DNA of 64,000 bases from CAZVBV01 sp964578905 (GTDB lineage: Bacteria > Patescibacteriota > Gracilibacteria > UBA4473), in the NCBI GenBank assembly GCA_964578905.1, contig CAZOER010000002.1:16263-80262 (forward strand). Reading direction: 5' to 3'. Below are positions 1 through 7,821 of this stretch, piece after piece (position 1 is the stretch's first letter; each line of letters starts with the position of its first letter). Both the position numbers and the translations under genes were made by a program. A model generated the notes under the pieces. It saw nothing but the letters and a program-made list of their open reading frames with translations, ran no database searches and was not told where the DNA came from.

Positions 1-174
1 TCAGATATTCTCGTTAATGAAGGGCAGGAGGTTGCTCAGGGCGATCTCATTGCCAAAACGGGAGGTGGACAAGGGGAAAAAGGATCGGGATATTTCACCT
101 CGGGAGCACATCTCCATTTAGAAGTATACGAAGAGGGGGAACACCGAGATCCGATGGAGTTGCTGAAGAAATAA
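1..174 (+). CDS. C-terminal end of M23-family (LytM-type) metallopeptidase, partial
   Basis: Frame 1 is open from the window edge to a TAA at 172-174 and gives the last 57 residues of a protein. The stretch contains GxHLHLEVY followed by DPMELL, which matches the C-terminal part of M23 peptidases: the HLH supplies the catalytic and zinc-binding histidine, and the DPxxLL tail closes the domain. The upstream VxEGQEVAQGDLIAKTG segment matches the beta-strand hairpin before it. M23 enzymes cut peptide cross-links in peptidoglycan outside the cytoplasmic membrane, or act as LytM-type activators when the metal ligands are lost. The first metal-binding motif lies outside the window, so activity cannot be judged. 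It is too short to appear among ORFs of 60 codons or more. Confidence 0.85.
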   Translation, partial: SDILVNEGQEVAQGDLIAKTGGGQGEKGSGYFTSGAHLHLEVYEEGEHRDPMELLKK

Positions 175-187
175 AAATAAAGAACTC

Positions 188-215
188 CTGTCATTCCGAC
201 CGAAGCGGAGGAATC
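188..215. repeat. Dispersed palindromic intergenic repeat (CATTCC/GGAATCCC type)
   Basis: GTCATTCCGACCGAAGCGGA followed by GGAATCCC. This belongs to the short repeat type built on 'GTCAT/ATGAC plus inverted arms' that recurs in other gaps of this window (8681, 12066, 29399, 57256, 60858). Confidence 0.55.
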
Positions 216-398
216 CCTTCTTTTATTGTGATTTGATATCGAGAAGAATGTTCTTTTTGTAACCAAAAAGAACCAAAAACTTTTGGGGACAAGAAAACTC
301 GCTTTCATTGGCATAGCACAAAGTTGCCGAGTCCCGTTGGCGCTCAAACACTTCTCGTCCCCAAACCCCCAAGGGATAGCAACTTTTAAACATTTACT
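216..398. other. Intergenic region with two nested inverted repeats
   Basis: No coding signal seen. TTTGGGGACAAGAAA (282-296) is the near-perfect inverse of the segment at 351-365, and AAAGTTGC (320-327) pairs with GCAACTTT (379-386). The region lies between two converging genes and could act as a bidirectional transcription stop or be another dispersed repeat. Confidence 0.4.
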
Positions 399-2039
399 CT
401 AATTCACCGCATCGAGATAACATTTCTCACAAAACACTTTTTCAGGTCTCTCGGGAGAGAATGGTGTTTGAATATCTGCTGAACAGTTATCACATTTCCG
501 ATCCCAGAGTTTCCGAGGGAGTCGAAGCTTGATCCGATCTTCATGACGACATTGTGGACAAAGATCAGGAAGTTCGAGATTCATCTTTTTATAAAACTTC
601 AGTTCGGGTTTTAGAATTGAGTAGTTTCTCTTGCAACGCGTACAAGCGATCGATTCTTTGCAAAGATCATTCGTTGCTTCTTGAGTCGTTGGCAATGAAG
701 AAATTGTAGGAGATGCAAAATCATTCTTCTCAGGGTCAGCCCATTTCCAGCCTCGTGCCAATACCTCTTCCTTCGTCAAAGGAAGCACGTCCTGAGCGGT
801 GGAGTGATTGTATGGGAAAGGGGACATAGTGACCGGAAAGAACTCTCCCCATTCACCAGTTTTCTTCATATGTTCGATAATCTTCTCACGAAGCGCTTTA
901 TATTCGGTTTCAGAATATTGCTTATTAAAAATACAATACTGTGCCTGTCTCATGCTGGCACACCCAAAGCAATCTTTGCTTCCGTACGATTCATAAGAGT
1001 ACTCAACGTTGGCACAACCTTCTCCTGCAAATTTTGAAAATTTAATATTAAAGGCGCCGATTCCCACAGCCTCACATTCATAAATTAATTCATTGCTTCC
1101 CGCGCATCCAAAGTAACTTACATCCATACAGCTTTGAGCTCCTCGCATTTGATCACAGTACTTCATATCTTCACAATTTTTACAATCCCAACAGTCGTGT
1201 GTGTTTTTGCAATTAAACAAATTGTCACCAGAAAAGTTCTCACATCGGAGGAAAGAACAATACTCTCTCGGCTCAGAGAGATAAATTTTTTGAAGTTGCT
1301 TCAATACCTCTTCCTGCTTTTTCTCATCCTTGAGAAGAGCTTCAAATGCTTCTTTCTTCACGGGTTTATTAAGCACGTGATAGCTCTTTTTTCGCAGTCC
1401 AACACACGCAAACACATTGTCACATCCCAAACAATCGTAGGAATGGTGAGCATCATTACAGTTGTTCAGCTTCTGTGAGTAAGTGATGTTGTAACAATCG
1501 GAACAATCAACGCATTGATATGCCAGTTCCGTTTTGAAAATATTGAAACAATCTACGCCATCACGACAGTGATCAAGATTTTGGCAGTACAGACAATCTT
1601 CATTAAATCCGGCAGAGAAAATAAGATAACAATTTTTATTGTTGGCGGCTGCATTGGTGTATTTGGAATTTTCAGAAGTACCTTGTTGGAGTCTGGCAAT
1701 TTTGGGAACACGCTCCCAGAGTTCTTCAAATTGTTCAAAGAAAGGGCGGTCAAAATCAAAATCTACCGCATAATTCTTTGCATCCCACGTATCTCCCCAC
1801 CAGTGTTCGTTATCATAGACAGGGAATTTTGTCTTTTTTGCATGAACAGAAATAATCTCTTTACCAGAAGAATTACAAATCCTCTTTGAAAGATTCCGTT
1901 CATTCCGAAATGCTAACCGTCTTCGCATTCTCTCCTCAGGACAAAGTGTGGGAGTAGGAACGCCCATGTTCTCATAAAACTTCAAATCATCCTCAGTGAT
2001 TTCAAAAGGCTGATTGGTTATGGGGCAGGTCTTTTTCAT
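399..2039 (-). CDS. Cysteine-rich protein with duplicated zinc-ribbon-like ends and a central Cys-repeat array
   Basis: 546 residues with 38 cysteines; no signal peptide, so probably cytoplasmic. Residues about 5-60 (CPITNQPFEI ... LKFYENMGVPTPTLCPEERM) and about 462-515 (CTRCKRNYSI ... LKFYKKMNLELPDLCPQCRH) are clearly related to each other, each with a C-terminal Arg-rich stretch, so the protein carries the same metal-binding module at both ends. The very C terminus adds two more CxxC pairs. Between them, residues about 134-370 hold an array of irregular short repeats of the form NC-x(8-10)-DCxxC, suggesting a repetitive, possibly beta-helical fold with stacked cysteines. I recognise the type as common in CPR genomes but know no function. 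It lies 3 nt downstream of the DHODH-family gene and is probably cotranscribed. A redox or metal (Zn or Fe-S) role is only an inference. Confidence 0.85.
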   Translation of the reverse strand: MKKTCPITNQPFEITEDDLKFYENMGVPTPTLCPEERMRRRLAFRNERNLSKRICNSSGKEIISVHAKKTKFPVYDNEHWWGDTWDAKNYAVDFDFDRPFFEQFEELWERVPKIARLQQGTSENSKYTNAAANNKNCYLIFSAGFNEDCLYCQNLDHCRDGVDCFNIFKTELAYQCVDCSDCYNITYSQKLNNCNDAHHSYDCLGCDNVFACVGLRKKSYHVLNKPVKKEAFEALLKDEKKQEEVLKQLQKIYLSEPREYCSFLRCENFSGDNLFNCKNTHDCWDCKNCEDMKYCDQMRGAQSCMDVSYFGCAGSNELIYECEAVGIGAFNIKFSKFAGEGCANVEYSYESYGSKDCFGCASMRQAQYCIFNKQYSETEYKALREKIIEHMKKTGEWGEFFPVTMSPFPYNHSTAQDVLPLTKEEVLARGWKWADPEKNDFASPTISSLPTTQEATNDLCKESIACTRCKRNYSILKPELKFYKKMNLELPDLCPQCRHEDRIKLRLPRKLWDRKCDNCSADIQTPFSPERPEKVFCEKCYLDAVN

Positions 2040-2042
2040 TTT

Positions 2043-3095
2043 TTAAAGATTTCTGAAATCTCTTGCGAGGTATGAATCCCACATGGCAGAGGTAGCAGAC
2101 ATCACGATGTCAGCGCCCCCGTCGAGTCGGTCTTGCAGATCTTGAGCATTCATCATGCCTCCCACTCCACAAATCACAAAGTCCGCATTTTTTTCTTTTC
2201 GTATCTTCGCCAACTCTTCGGTAAAGGCTTGTCCCGCATCTCGAATCGCTTCTCCGCAAAGTCCCGCTCGGAGCCTGTTTGCTCCTGGCAAGGCTTGCTC
2301 ACCCTCAGGCGTTCTCACATCCATTGCAATTGTGTTGATTCCCGCAAACCCGTCTACATACGGAAGATTCGCATCCACCACTGCTCGAAGTTCATCCGGT
2401 GCCAACATTCCCATCTTGATTAAGAAAGGCGTGTCCCCGATAACTTCTCGAATCGCTTTAGAAATTTTGCTCGACGTTTCGGGATCTTTGTACAGACTTC
2501 CTTCACCAGTGCAGACATTTGGACACGAGTAGTTCGCTTCAATAATCTTTGCCCCGGCTTCCTTGGCCATTCGTGCACAATCAGCGTAGTCCTGAATCAA
2601 ATCTCGTCCTTCGCCTGGTGTTCCCATGATCGATACGATCATCACTTGGCCTTCTTTAAGAGAATTATTTGCTCGCTCGATATCCGCCATCCAGACACTC
2701 GGGGGCTGAGAGGGGACCCCGAAGGAGTTCGTAATCGTAATGTCTTCCACACTCGTAGGGTCGGTTGGTCGCGTTGTAATGTCTCCTCCGATGTCAGATA
2801 CATTCAATTGTCGTGGTGCATCCACAAACACGCAGTTCGGATTTGGATGACATTCTCGTTCAATCGTTCGTACAGTCTTGTACACAGGAATATCAAAGCC
2901 AAGTTTTCCGTACAGATCTATCCATTTCGAATCTAGTAACGGTCCTGCAGGAACTCCAAGAGGGGAGTTTATTTCAAAGTTCCAGAGTTTGAATTTCTTC
3001 GTTGGTATTTTGATATCAGGAAAAGGTCCCTCAAAAGACGGCCCGTTGTCATAATTCCATTGGTATGATTTATCGGTTCGGTAGATTTCTTGCAT
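2043..3095 (-). CDS. Dihydroorotate dehydrogenase family flavoprotein
   Basis: 350 residues from the ATG at 3095. Family features in order: NSPLGVPAGPLLDSKWI near the N terminus (FMN phosphate and active-site strand), ITNSFGVPSQ, IEANYSCPNV (the NxSCPN motif that contacts substrate and FMN), LIKMG, NTIA and a C-terminal GVGGMMNAQDL ... GGADIV phosphate-binding segment. The family (PyrD, and the related domain of dihydropyrimidine dehydrogenase) oxidises dihydroorotate to orotate in pyrimidine synthesis; no other pyr gene is in the window, so the substrate is unproven. The start at 3095 is preferred over the upstream ATG at 3131 because a good promoter (TTGAAT, 17 bp, TAGAAT) occupies 3103-3131, putting the transcript start at or beside this ATG. 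Head gene of a two-gene unit with the Cys-rich protein. Confidence 0.82.
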   Translation of the reverse strand: MQEIYRTDKSYQWNYDNGPSFEGPFPDIKIPTKKFKLWNFEINSPLGVPAGPLLDSKWIDLYGKLGFDIPVYKTVRTIERECHPNPNCVFVDAPRQLNVSDIGGDITTRPTDPTSVEDITITNSFGVPSQPPSVWMADIERANNSLKEGQVMIVSIMGTPGEGRDLIQDYADCARMAKEAGAKIIEANYSCPNVCTGEGSLYKDPETSSKISKAIREVIGDTPFLIKMGMLAPDELRAVVDANLPYVDGFAGINTIAMDVRTPEGEQALPGANRLRAGLCGEAIRDAGQAFTEELAKIRKEKNADFVICGVGGMMNAQDLQDRLDGGADIVMSATSAMWDSYLARDFRNL

Positions 3096-3102
3096 CGGGG
3101 AG

Positions 3103-3131
3103 ATTCTAGATGATTGAACGGCGGAATTCAA
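3103..3131 (-). promoter_or_regulatory. Promoter of the DHODH-family gene (leaderless geometry)
   Basis: On the minus strand TTGAAT (3131-3126), 17-bp spacer, TAGAAT (3108-3103). Seven bases separate the -10 from the ATG at 3095, so transcription should start at the start codon. Confidence 0.7.
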
Positions 3132-3144
3132 AGTTTGTTACTCC

Positions 3145-3176
3145 AAAAAAAAACTCCGCCGGAGCGGAGCTTTTTC
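3145..3176 (-). terminator. Rho-independent terminator after the 223-aa exported protein gene
   Basis: Minus-strand hairpin GCTCCGC-TCCG-GCGGAG followed by a run of nine or more T. It separates the gene ending at 3196 from the DHODH promoter. Confidence 0.8.
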
Positions 3177-3195
3177 ATTTCGTTATAAGGGTGAA

Positions 3196-3867
3196 TTACT
3201 CAGCCTCTGTGCTGAAGAATCCTTCGAGTTCATCGCTTACGAATGGGTGAATCAAGTTTCGTTGATAACTCCCTTTTCGTTGTGAATAAAGTTTTTGTGT
3301 TCCAGATTTTGCGTTTGCTGGAGAGTAGAAGGCTCGTTGTACGTTTCGGATTTTTCGAATTGATTCGAAATCCTTCTTCCAGTATGTGTTGTAGTATTTG
3401 TTCGTATCAATTTTGTGTGTTGATCCGAAAATCACATTTGATTCCATAGCTTCTTTTCCAGCGTCTCCTCCATCAACGTAGTAATCGATAGCTCGAGATT
3501 TGAAAACAGCTTTTCGGTTTGGACGGAAGTAGTTTCGGTCTTCCACGGGTTTTAGATTTGTATAATCTGTCATTGCTCCTGTTCGTTTCATTCTTGTAGA
3601 AACTTCAGAAGTGTTTGTTGCTTTTCGAGAATTGAGGTGCATTCGTTGTTGATACGGAACTGTTTTTTGATCAACGTTTCGTTCGTTGTGTTTCTTATTA
3701 AGGAAAGACCATCGCATTTGAAGAGCGTCATTAAGTTTCTTTTGTAGAGATAATCGGTGTGAGTAACTCCCTGTATCTTCTCGAACAGGTTCTTTATAAG
3801 CTTCAGCACTTGAGGTGAAGAGAATCCCCAGTCCAAGGGCAAGTGAAACGATAAGCATTTTTTTCAT
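3196..3867 (-). CDS. Exported protein of unknown function
   Basis: 223 residues. The N terminus MKKMLIVSLALGLGILFTSS followed by AEA is a standard Sec signal peptide with likely cleavage after AEA (about residue 23). The mature part is strongly basic and rich in Arg, Lys, Tyr and Asn, with no membrane segment and no recognisable domain; it has no cysteine. The gene stands alone, with its own promoter (TTGCAC, 16 bp, TACACT) and terminator, and is divergent from another single-gene unit at 4120. Both leaders carry the same TCTAACCCACT element just before the ATG, which hints at shared expression. I do not recognise the family. Confidence 0.8.
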   Translation of the reverse strand: MKKMLIVSLALGLGILFTSSAEAYKEPVREDTGSYSHRLSLQKKLNDALQMRWSFLNKKHNERNVDQKTVPYQQRMHLNSRKATNTSEVSTRMKRTGAMTDYTNLKPVEDRNYFRPNRKAVFKSRAIDYYVDGGDAGKEAMESNVIFGSTHKIDTNKYYNTYWKKDFESIRKIRNVQRAFYSPANAKSGTQKLYSQRKGSYQRNLIHPFVSDELEGFFSTEAE

Positions 3868-3912
3868 TTTTTCAGTGGGTTAGAGACAATAAAATGATTG
3901 TTTACGGCGAGA

Positions 3913-3940
3913 AGTGTAACAAGTTTCAAATTGAGTGCAA
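3913..3940 (-). promoter_or_regulatory. Promoter of the 223-aa exported protein
   Basis: Minus strand TTGCAC (3940-3935), 16-bp spacer, TACACT (3918-3913). It gives a leader of about 40 nt with TCTAACCCACT at 3884-3874, six bases before the ATG, and no Shine-Dalgarno sequence. Confidence 0.55.
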
Positions 3941-4061
3941 AACTTTTTAAAACTTTTTTTCACGCCCAATAAAGTATAGAACAATAAAAAAACTTTGTGC
4001 AATTTTTCTTACACGTAATTACTTATAGAAAATAAAATGCTTTTTTTGCAAATAAAAAAAC

Positions 4062-4090
4062 TTGCAGGTTCGAACTTTTCTTCCTAGAGT
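4062..4090 (+). promoter_or_regulatory. Promoter of the 93-aa membrane protein
   Basis: TTGCAG (4062-4067), 17-bp spacer, TAGAGT (4085-4090). The leader of about 23 nt contains TCTAACCCACT (4102-4112) seven bases before the ATG. Confidence 0.55.
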
Positions 4091-4119
4091 ACCCCGCGAT
4101 TTCTAACCCACTATTTCAC

Positions 4120-4401
4120 ATGAAAAATCCATTGAAAGTTACGGATTGGCCAGTATCAAAAATCATCTTGGTCATCTGGATTGTTTTCTCAATCATCTTC
4201 GTCGCTAATAGCGCTCGAAACTACCTACAGCAAGAAGTGTACCAACTTGGAGCACAACACGGAATGCAAAACGCTGTTGCTCAAACAATTGCACTTGGAT
4301 TGCAATGTCAGCCAGTTGCTCTTAATCTAGGAGATCAACAAGTAAACTTGATCAACCCAGCATGTGAACAACAAGCTGCTGCACCAGCTGCTACAGAGTA
4401 A
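4120..4401 (+). CDS. Small single-pass membrane protein, unknown function
   Basis: 93 residues. A charged N terminus (MKNPLKVTDW) is followed by one hydrophobic segment (about residues 14-29, SKIILVIWIVFSIIFVA) and then a Gln/Ala-rich domain with two cysteines (LGLQCQP and NPACEQQ) that could form a disulphide if it faces outward. The absence of a cleavage site suggests an uncleaved anchor. The gene is monocistronic: a promoter lies at 4062-4090 and a strong terminator at 4425-4449. The tail AAAPAATE is low-complexity. No family recognised. Confidence 0.75.
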   Translation: MKNPLKVTDWPVSKIILVIWIVFSIIFVANSARNYLQQEVYQLGAQHGMQNAVAQTIALGLQCQPVALNLGDQQVNLINPACEQQAAAPAATE

Positions 4402-4424
4402 GCATTAAAAAAGAATAAAAAAAG

Positions 4425-4449
4425 AAGCTCCCCTCGGGGAGCTTTTTTA
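4425..4449 (+). terminator. Rho-independent terminator
   Basis: AAGCTCCCC (4425-4433) pairs with GGGGAGCTT (4436-4444) followed by TTTTTATT. The A-run on the left arm means it can also stop transcription from the minus-strand gene at 4470. Confidence 0.9.
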
Positions 4450-4469
4450 TTGCATTAAATTATCCGTGT

Positions 4470-5228
4470 CTAAATATCAAAGTCGTGAGCACCTTGAGAA
4501 TCTTTCTCTCCGTAGTCTGCTCCGAACTTCGTATCAACATTGAGGAAGTCTTTGCCATAGTTCTGGTACATCCAGAGGTAGAGAACTTCACCGATTCTAT
4601 TTCCCAGTGCTAGAGCTGCCAAGAGAACAGGGAACACAAGAAGAAACGCAGAGGCGGTACTTTGTGAACTCGCAAGAGATCCTGAAATCAGGAAGAATAA
4701 AATGAGTCCAAAAATCATCCCATACACATTTACAATAAGGTATTTCGATTGATGGAGTGCTTCGAGGACGAAGAAACTAAAGAAGGTTCCGAGCGTTAAA
4801 TGAAAGACTCCCGTTATCGCGCCACCCATTTGTCCAAAGAGTTGATTTGAAAAGGCATACGCAGGAAGCATGAGAATCAGAATTACAAGATTCCCGAAAA
4901 AGACCTGTGTGAGAGCGGTTGATCGTCGTGAGTATTTTTCATCGACCATTGTTGCCAACAATACGTAGGAGACATTAGAGGCCAACGTCGCCAAGAATAC
5001 GGCCAATGTAATAATACTTAAGAAGAGGGGATGCGCTTCCGTTTGAACACTGATCCCAAATTCGTTTTTCACAACATCACTTGGAGAAAGCGTTTCGCCA
5101 ACAATGCTCCAACTGAGAAAAAGGACAATCCCTAAAACAATTGTTCCAATGAATCCTGATCCAAACCCGACCAAGAATCGAGAAAAAATAGAAGGAAACG
5201 TGATATCCGCCTGATTAAGGTTTTTCAT
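4470..5228 (-). CDS. Polytopic membrane protein, unknown function
   Basis: 252 residues with about six hydrophobic segments: roughly residues 17-47, 68-95, 105-130, 135-158, 166-185 and 192-212, followed by a hydrophilic acidic tail (KFGADYGEKDSQGAHDFDI). No signal peptide, and no transporter motif that I recognise. The last hydrophobic segments are followed by a short loop with Tyr and Trp (LYLWMYQNYGKDFLN). The gene has its own promoter (TTGAAC, 18 bp, TACAAT at 5281-5252) and lies 59 nt downstream of trmD on the same strand, so it may also receive read-through. The leader has no Shine-Dalgarno site. Confidence 0.75.
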   Translation of the reverse strand: MKNLNQADITFPSIFSRFLVGFGSGFIGTIVLGIVLFLSWSIVGETLSPSDVVKNEFGISVQTEAHPLFLSIITLAVFLATLASNVSYVLLATMVDEKYSRRSTALTQVFFGNLVILILMLPAYAFSNQLFGQMGGAITGVFHLTLGTFFSFFVLEALHQSKYLIVNVYGMIFGLILFFLISGSLASSQSTASAFLLVFPVLLAALALGNRIGEVLYLWMYQNYGKDFLNVDTKFGADYGEKDSQGAHDFDI

Positions 5229-5251
5229 GTGTGTGTTTTTATTTCCGATTT

Positions 5252-5281
5252 ATTGTAGAGGAAGGGGAGGGGGGAGTTCAA
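5252..5281 (-). promoter_or_regulatory. Promoter of the 252-aa membrane protein
   Basis: Minus strand TTGAAC (5281-5276), 18-bp pyrimidine-rich spacer, TACAAT (5257-5252), about 23 bases before the ATG. Confidence 0.5.
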
Positions 5282-5287
5282 GTTTTT

Positions 5288-5947
5288 CTATGGCTTTCGA
5301 CAATTTTCTTTTCGCCATTCCTCAATATTCTTGTGATGTCCGGAAAGAAGAACTTCAGGAACCTCCATTCCTCGAAACTCAGCAGGGCGTGTGTAGTGCG
5401 GATATTCTAATTTTCGATCAAGACTTTTTGAAAAGCTTTCCTCGGCAGCACTTTCATCACTGCCCAAAACTCCAGGAAGGAGTCGAGCAACCCCGTCAAT
5501 AATTATCTGTGCAGGAAGTTCGCCGCCAGTGAGCACAAAGTTTCCAAGAGAAATCTCTCGATCAATCAGTGCTTCACGGACTCGTTGATCAATCCCTTCA
5601 TAATGTCCACAGAGGAGAATAAGACGTTCTCCTTTCTCACTGAGTTCCTCAGCTATTTCTTGCTTGAAGGTCTCTCCCTGAGGCGTCATAAATATCACAG
5701 GTGCTTTGTCATCTTCCAATTGTTTTACATGCTCAATCGCATCAAATAAGGGTTGGCACATCATCACCATTCCTGCTCCACCACCGAAGGGAACGTCATC
5801 AACTTTATGATGTTTGTTCTCAGAAAAATCACGAATATCAAACAATCGAACTTCAATTTTTCCTTCCTCAATTGCGCGTCCGATGATGGACGTTTTTAAA
5901 AAGCTTTCGAAACTTTCTGGGAAAAGGGTCAGGATATCGAATTTCAT
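5288..5947 (-). CDS. trmD: tRNA (guanine-N1-)-methyltransferase TrmD
   Basis: 219 residues. TrmD methylates N1 of G37 next to the anticodon of tRNAs reading CNN codons, using S-adenosylmethionine, and prevents +1 frameshifting. The family marks are clear: MKFDILTLFPE at the N terminus, DDVPFGGGAGMVM, ILLCGHYEGIDQRV (part of the deep trefoil knot that binds SAM), ISLGNFVLTGGELPA and YTRPAEFRGMEVPEVLLSGHH at the C terminus. The start at 5947 is chosen because it gives the canonical N terminus; an upstream in-frame ATG would add 18 unrelated residues. In many bacteria trmD sits with rpsP-rimM-rplS; here it is alone, divergent from purC. Confidence 0.97.
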   Translation of the reverse strand: MKFDILTLFPESFESFLKTSIIGRAIEEGKIEVRLFDIRDFSENKHHKVDDVPFGGGAGMVMMCQPLFDAIEHVKQLEDDKAPVIFMTPQGETFKQEIAEELSEKGERLILLCGHYEGIDQRVREALIDREISLGNFVLTGGELPAQIIIDGVARLLPGVLGSDESAAEESFSKSLDRKLEYPHYTRPAEFRGMEVPEVLLSGHHKNIEEWRKENCRKP

Positions 5948-6003
5948 ATTTTTGAGAAAATCTGTAATAATCTTCGAGCAAAACTTAACTTTACTACACA
6001 AGA

Positions 6004-6987
6004 ATGCAAGACAAAATTCAATCGGCTCTCGGCTCTACAGTGGATAAAATCGAATTTCCCCAAGCTCTTTCCTATCACTCAGGAAAAGTACGGGAAAGTT
6101 TTACACTTCCTAATGAGCAACGAGCTATCGTAGTGTCAGACCGGATTTCAGCGTTTGATTTTATTCTTGGAACGATTCCTTTTAAAGGACAAGTATTGAA
6201 CAGAATTGCCGCGTGGTGGTTTGAGAAACTTGATGGGGTTGTGAATCATCACTTTATTTCAACACCAGATCCAAATATTTCCCTCGTGAAGAATGCAAAA
6301 GTTCTCCCCGTAGAAATTATCGTTCGAGGATATCTCACCGGAACAACAAAAACGTCATCATGGTATTCCTACCAAAATCTAAACAGAATGATTTGCGGAA
6401 TTGAAATGCCAGAAGGTATGAAGAAAAATCAAAAGTTTGAAGCTCCTATTATTACACCGACTACAAAACCAACTGAACCTGGAGCTCATGATGCTCCTAT
6501 CACAAAGGAAGAGATTGTCGCACAGGGACTCGTAACAGCCCAAATGTATGAACAAGTAGAAGAGTATGCGATGAAAATGTTTACCCTCGGTCAAAAGGTA
6601 GCAGCGGAGCGAGGACTCATACTTGTCGACACGAAATATGAAATGGGAATTGATAGTGAAGGAAATCTCATGGTGATTGATGAAGTGCACACACCAGACA
6701 GTTCTCGATACTGGATTGCTAATTCGTATGAGGAGCGATTTAATAATGACGAAGAACCAGACATGCTCGATAAAGAGTTTGTTCGACGAATGATTGTCGG
6801 AGCAGGATATGATGTAAATGACCTCGAAAAAAACCCTGCAGATTTTATGACGGATGAGCTACGAATGGCAGCAGCAGAGAAATATATTCAGCTTTTTGAA
6901 AAAGTAACGGGCGAAGCTTTTGAATTCCCAGAGGAACTTAATGCAAAAGTAAGAATTGAAGAATCTCTTCAAAGTCTCTTGAAATAG
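6004..6987 (+). CDS. purC: Phosphoribosylaminoimidazole-succinocarboxamide synthase (SAICAR synthetase)
   Basis: 327 residues. PurC joins CAIR and aspartate with ATP to make SAICAR in de novo purine synthesis, in the cytoplasm. Evidence: SGKVRESF (family GKVRD-type nucleotide loop), VVSDRISAFDFILG, KGQVLNRIAAWWF, VEIIVRGYLTGT and IDEVHTPDSSRYW, all in family order and over the longer length of the 300+-residue PurC type. No other pur gene is in view. The gene is 56 bp from divergent trmD, and I found no strong -10 box. In an organism expected to have few biosynthetic pathways an isolated purC is notable. Confidence 0.95.
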   Translation: MQDKIQSALGSTVDKIEFPQALSYHSGKVRESFTLPNEQRAIVVSDRISAFDFILGTIPFKGQVLNRIAAWWFEKLDGVVNHHFISTPDPNISLVKNAKVLPVEIIVRGYLTGTTKTSSWYSYQNLNRMICGIEMPEGMKKNQKFEAPIITPTTKPTEPGAHDAPITKEEIVAQGLVTAQMYEQVEEYAMKMFTLGQKVAAERGLILVDTKYEMGIDSEGNLMVIDEVHTPDSSRYWIANSYEERFNNDEEPDMLDKEFVRRMIVGAGYDVNDLEKNPADFMTDELRMAAAEKYIQLFEKVTGEAFEFPEELNAKVRIEESLQSLLK

Positions 6988-7053
6988 AGGTTTCTCTTGC
7001 TTAGTACAATAAAACATTTTTGTTATTCCGCCACTGTTTTTTAGATAAATGGT

Positions 7054-7083
7054 TTGATTTGTATAAAGGAAACGTAATAGAAT
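7054..7083 (+). promoter_or_regulatory. Promoter of the pilin-like gene
   Basis: TTGATT (7054-7059), 18-bp spacer, TAGAAT (7078-7083). The leader of about 40 nt ends TTCTTAAACC-n8-ATG without a Shine-Dalgarno site. Confidence 0.55.
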
Positions 7084-7128
7084 AGCCCTTGAAGTTTACC
7101 TTTCTTCTAATTCTTAAACCTTTTCAAA

Positions 7129-7707
7129 ATGAAAAAAAGAAATTTCGGTTTTACGCTCATTGAGCTCCTCGTGGTGATAGTGATCATCGGTATATTGGCG
7201 ACGATTTCTACTGCTACTTTTAAATCTTACTTCGGAAAAGCACGTGATGCTGAACGGCAATCAGGTGTGCAAAATATCGCCTTGATGATCAAGGTGGATG
7301 GAGCGGACGATTGGAAGAATACAAAGTATGTTTACGCTTTGCCAGCAGATCTTTCAGCGCTTATGGCGGCAAACGACTTCAGGGTTCCAGCAGGAAAGAA
7401 CAATATTTGTTACTTCATTGGAATGGCTGATGGAACAGAGTCAGGAGTTGGTGATGACAATGAATTTGTTATTGCGACTTGGGGAGAATCAACAAGTACA
7501 GTAGAAACAGGAACACCGGGACTGTTACTTGATGGAACACAAGGAGCGATAGACGCATTGGAAGCCGCAACATTTGATTCAGCAGATTTCACTTGTGCAG
7601 CAGACATGACAGATGTTATGGCAGCATTTGTAGCAGGAGTTGATGGTACGGAATCAGATCACTATATTGATGACAATGGGGATATTATTGCTGACATGAC
7701 GCCGTAA
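7129..7707 (+). CDS. Type IV pilin-like prepilin
   Basis: 192 residues. The N terminus MKKRNFGFTLIELLVVIVII is a textbook class III (prepilin peptidase) signal: a short basic leader, G-F cleavage site, Glu at mature position 5 and a long hydrophobic helix used for assembly. The rest is an acidic globular head with two Cys (NNICYF and DFTCAAD, about 60 residues apart) that could form the usual disulphide. Such pilins build type IV pili or pseudopili for twitching, adhesion or DNA uptake. No assembly genes are adjacent, but the retraction ATPase pilT lies at 19990. The gene is monocistronic, with a promoter at 7054 and a terminator at 7752. Major versus minor pilin cannot be decided. Confidence 0.88.
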   Translation: MKKRNFGFTLIELLVVIVIIGILATISTATFKSYFGKARDAERQSGVQNIALMIKVDGADDWKNTKYVYALPADLSALMAANDFRVPAGKNNICYFIGMADGTESGVGDDNEFVIATWGESTSTVETGTPGLLLDGTQGAIDALEAATFDSADFTCAADMTDVMAAFVAGVDGTESDHYIDDNGDIIADMTP

Positions 7708-7751
7708 TAGAATTTGAGGATTGAAATAGAAGGTTACTTCTGAAATTAAGG

Positions 7752-7777
7752 CCCCCGGCATTAGCTGGGGGTTTTTG
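7752..7777 (+). terminator. Rho-independent terminator after the pilin-like gene
   Basis: CCCCC-G-GC / GC-T-GGGGG hairpin with ATTA loop followed by TTTTT. Confidence 0.85.
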
Positions 7778-7782
7778 TATTA

Positions 7783-7811
7783 TTGGATACGTATCCACTT
7801 TTAAGTATAAT
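7783..7811 (+). promoter_or_regulatory. Consensus promoter with near-leaderless geometry
   Basis: TTGGAT (7783-7788), exactly 17 bp, TATAAT (7806-7811). The ATG at 7822 is ten bases after the -10 box. A possible TTG start at 7783 lies inside this promoter and is rejected. Confidence 0.75.
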
Positions 7812-7821
7812 GCCACGTGCG

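Noticed and set aside
3096..3131. Upstream ATG start for the DHODH-family gene
   Set aside because: The extra codons coincide with the -35, spacer and -10 of its own promoter.
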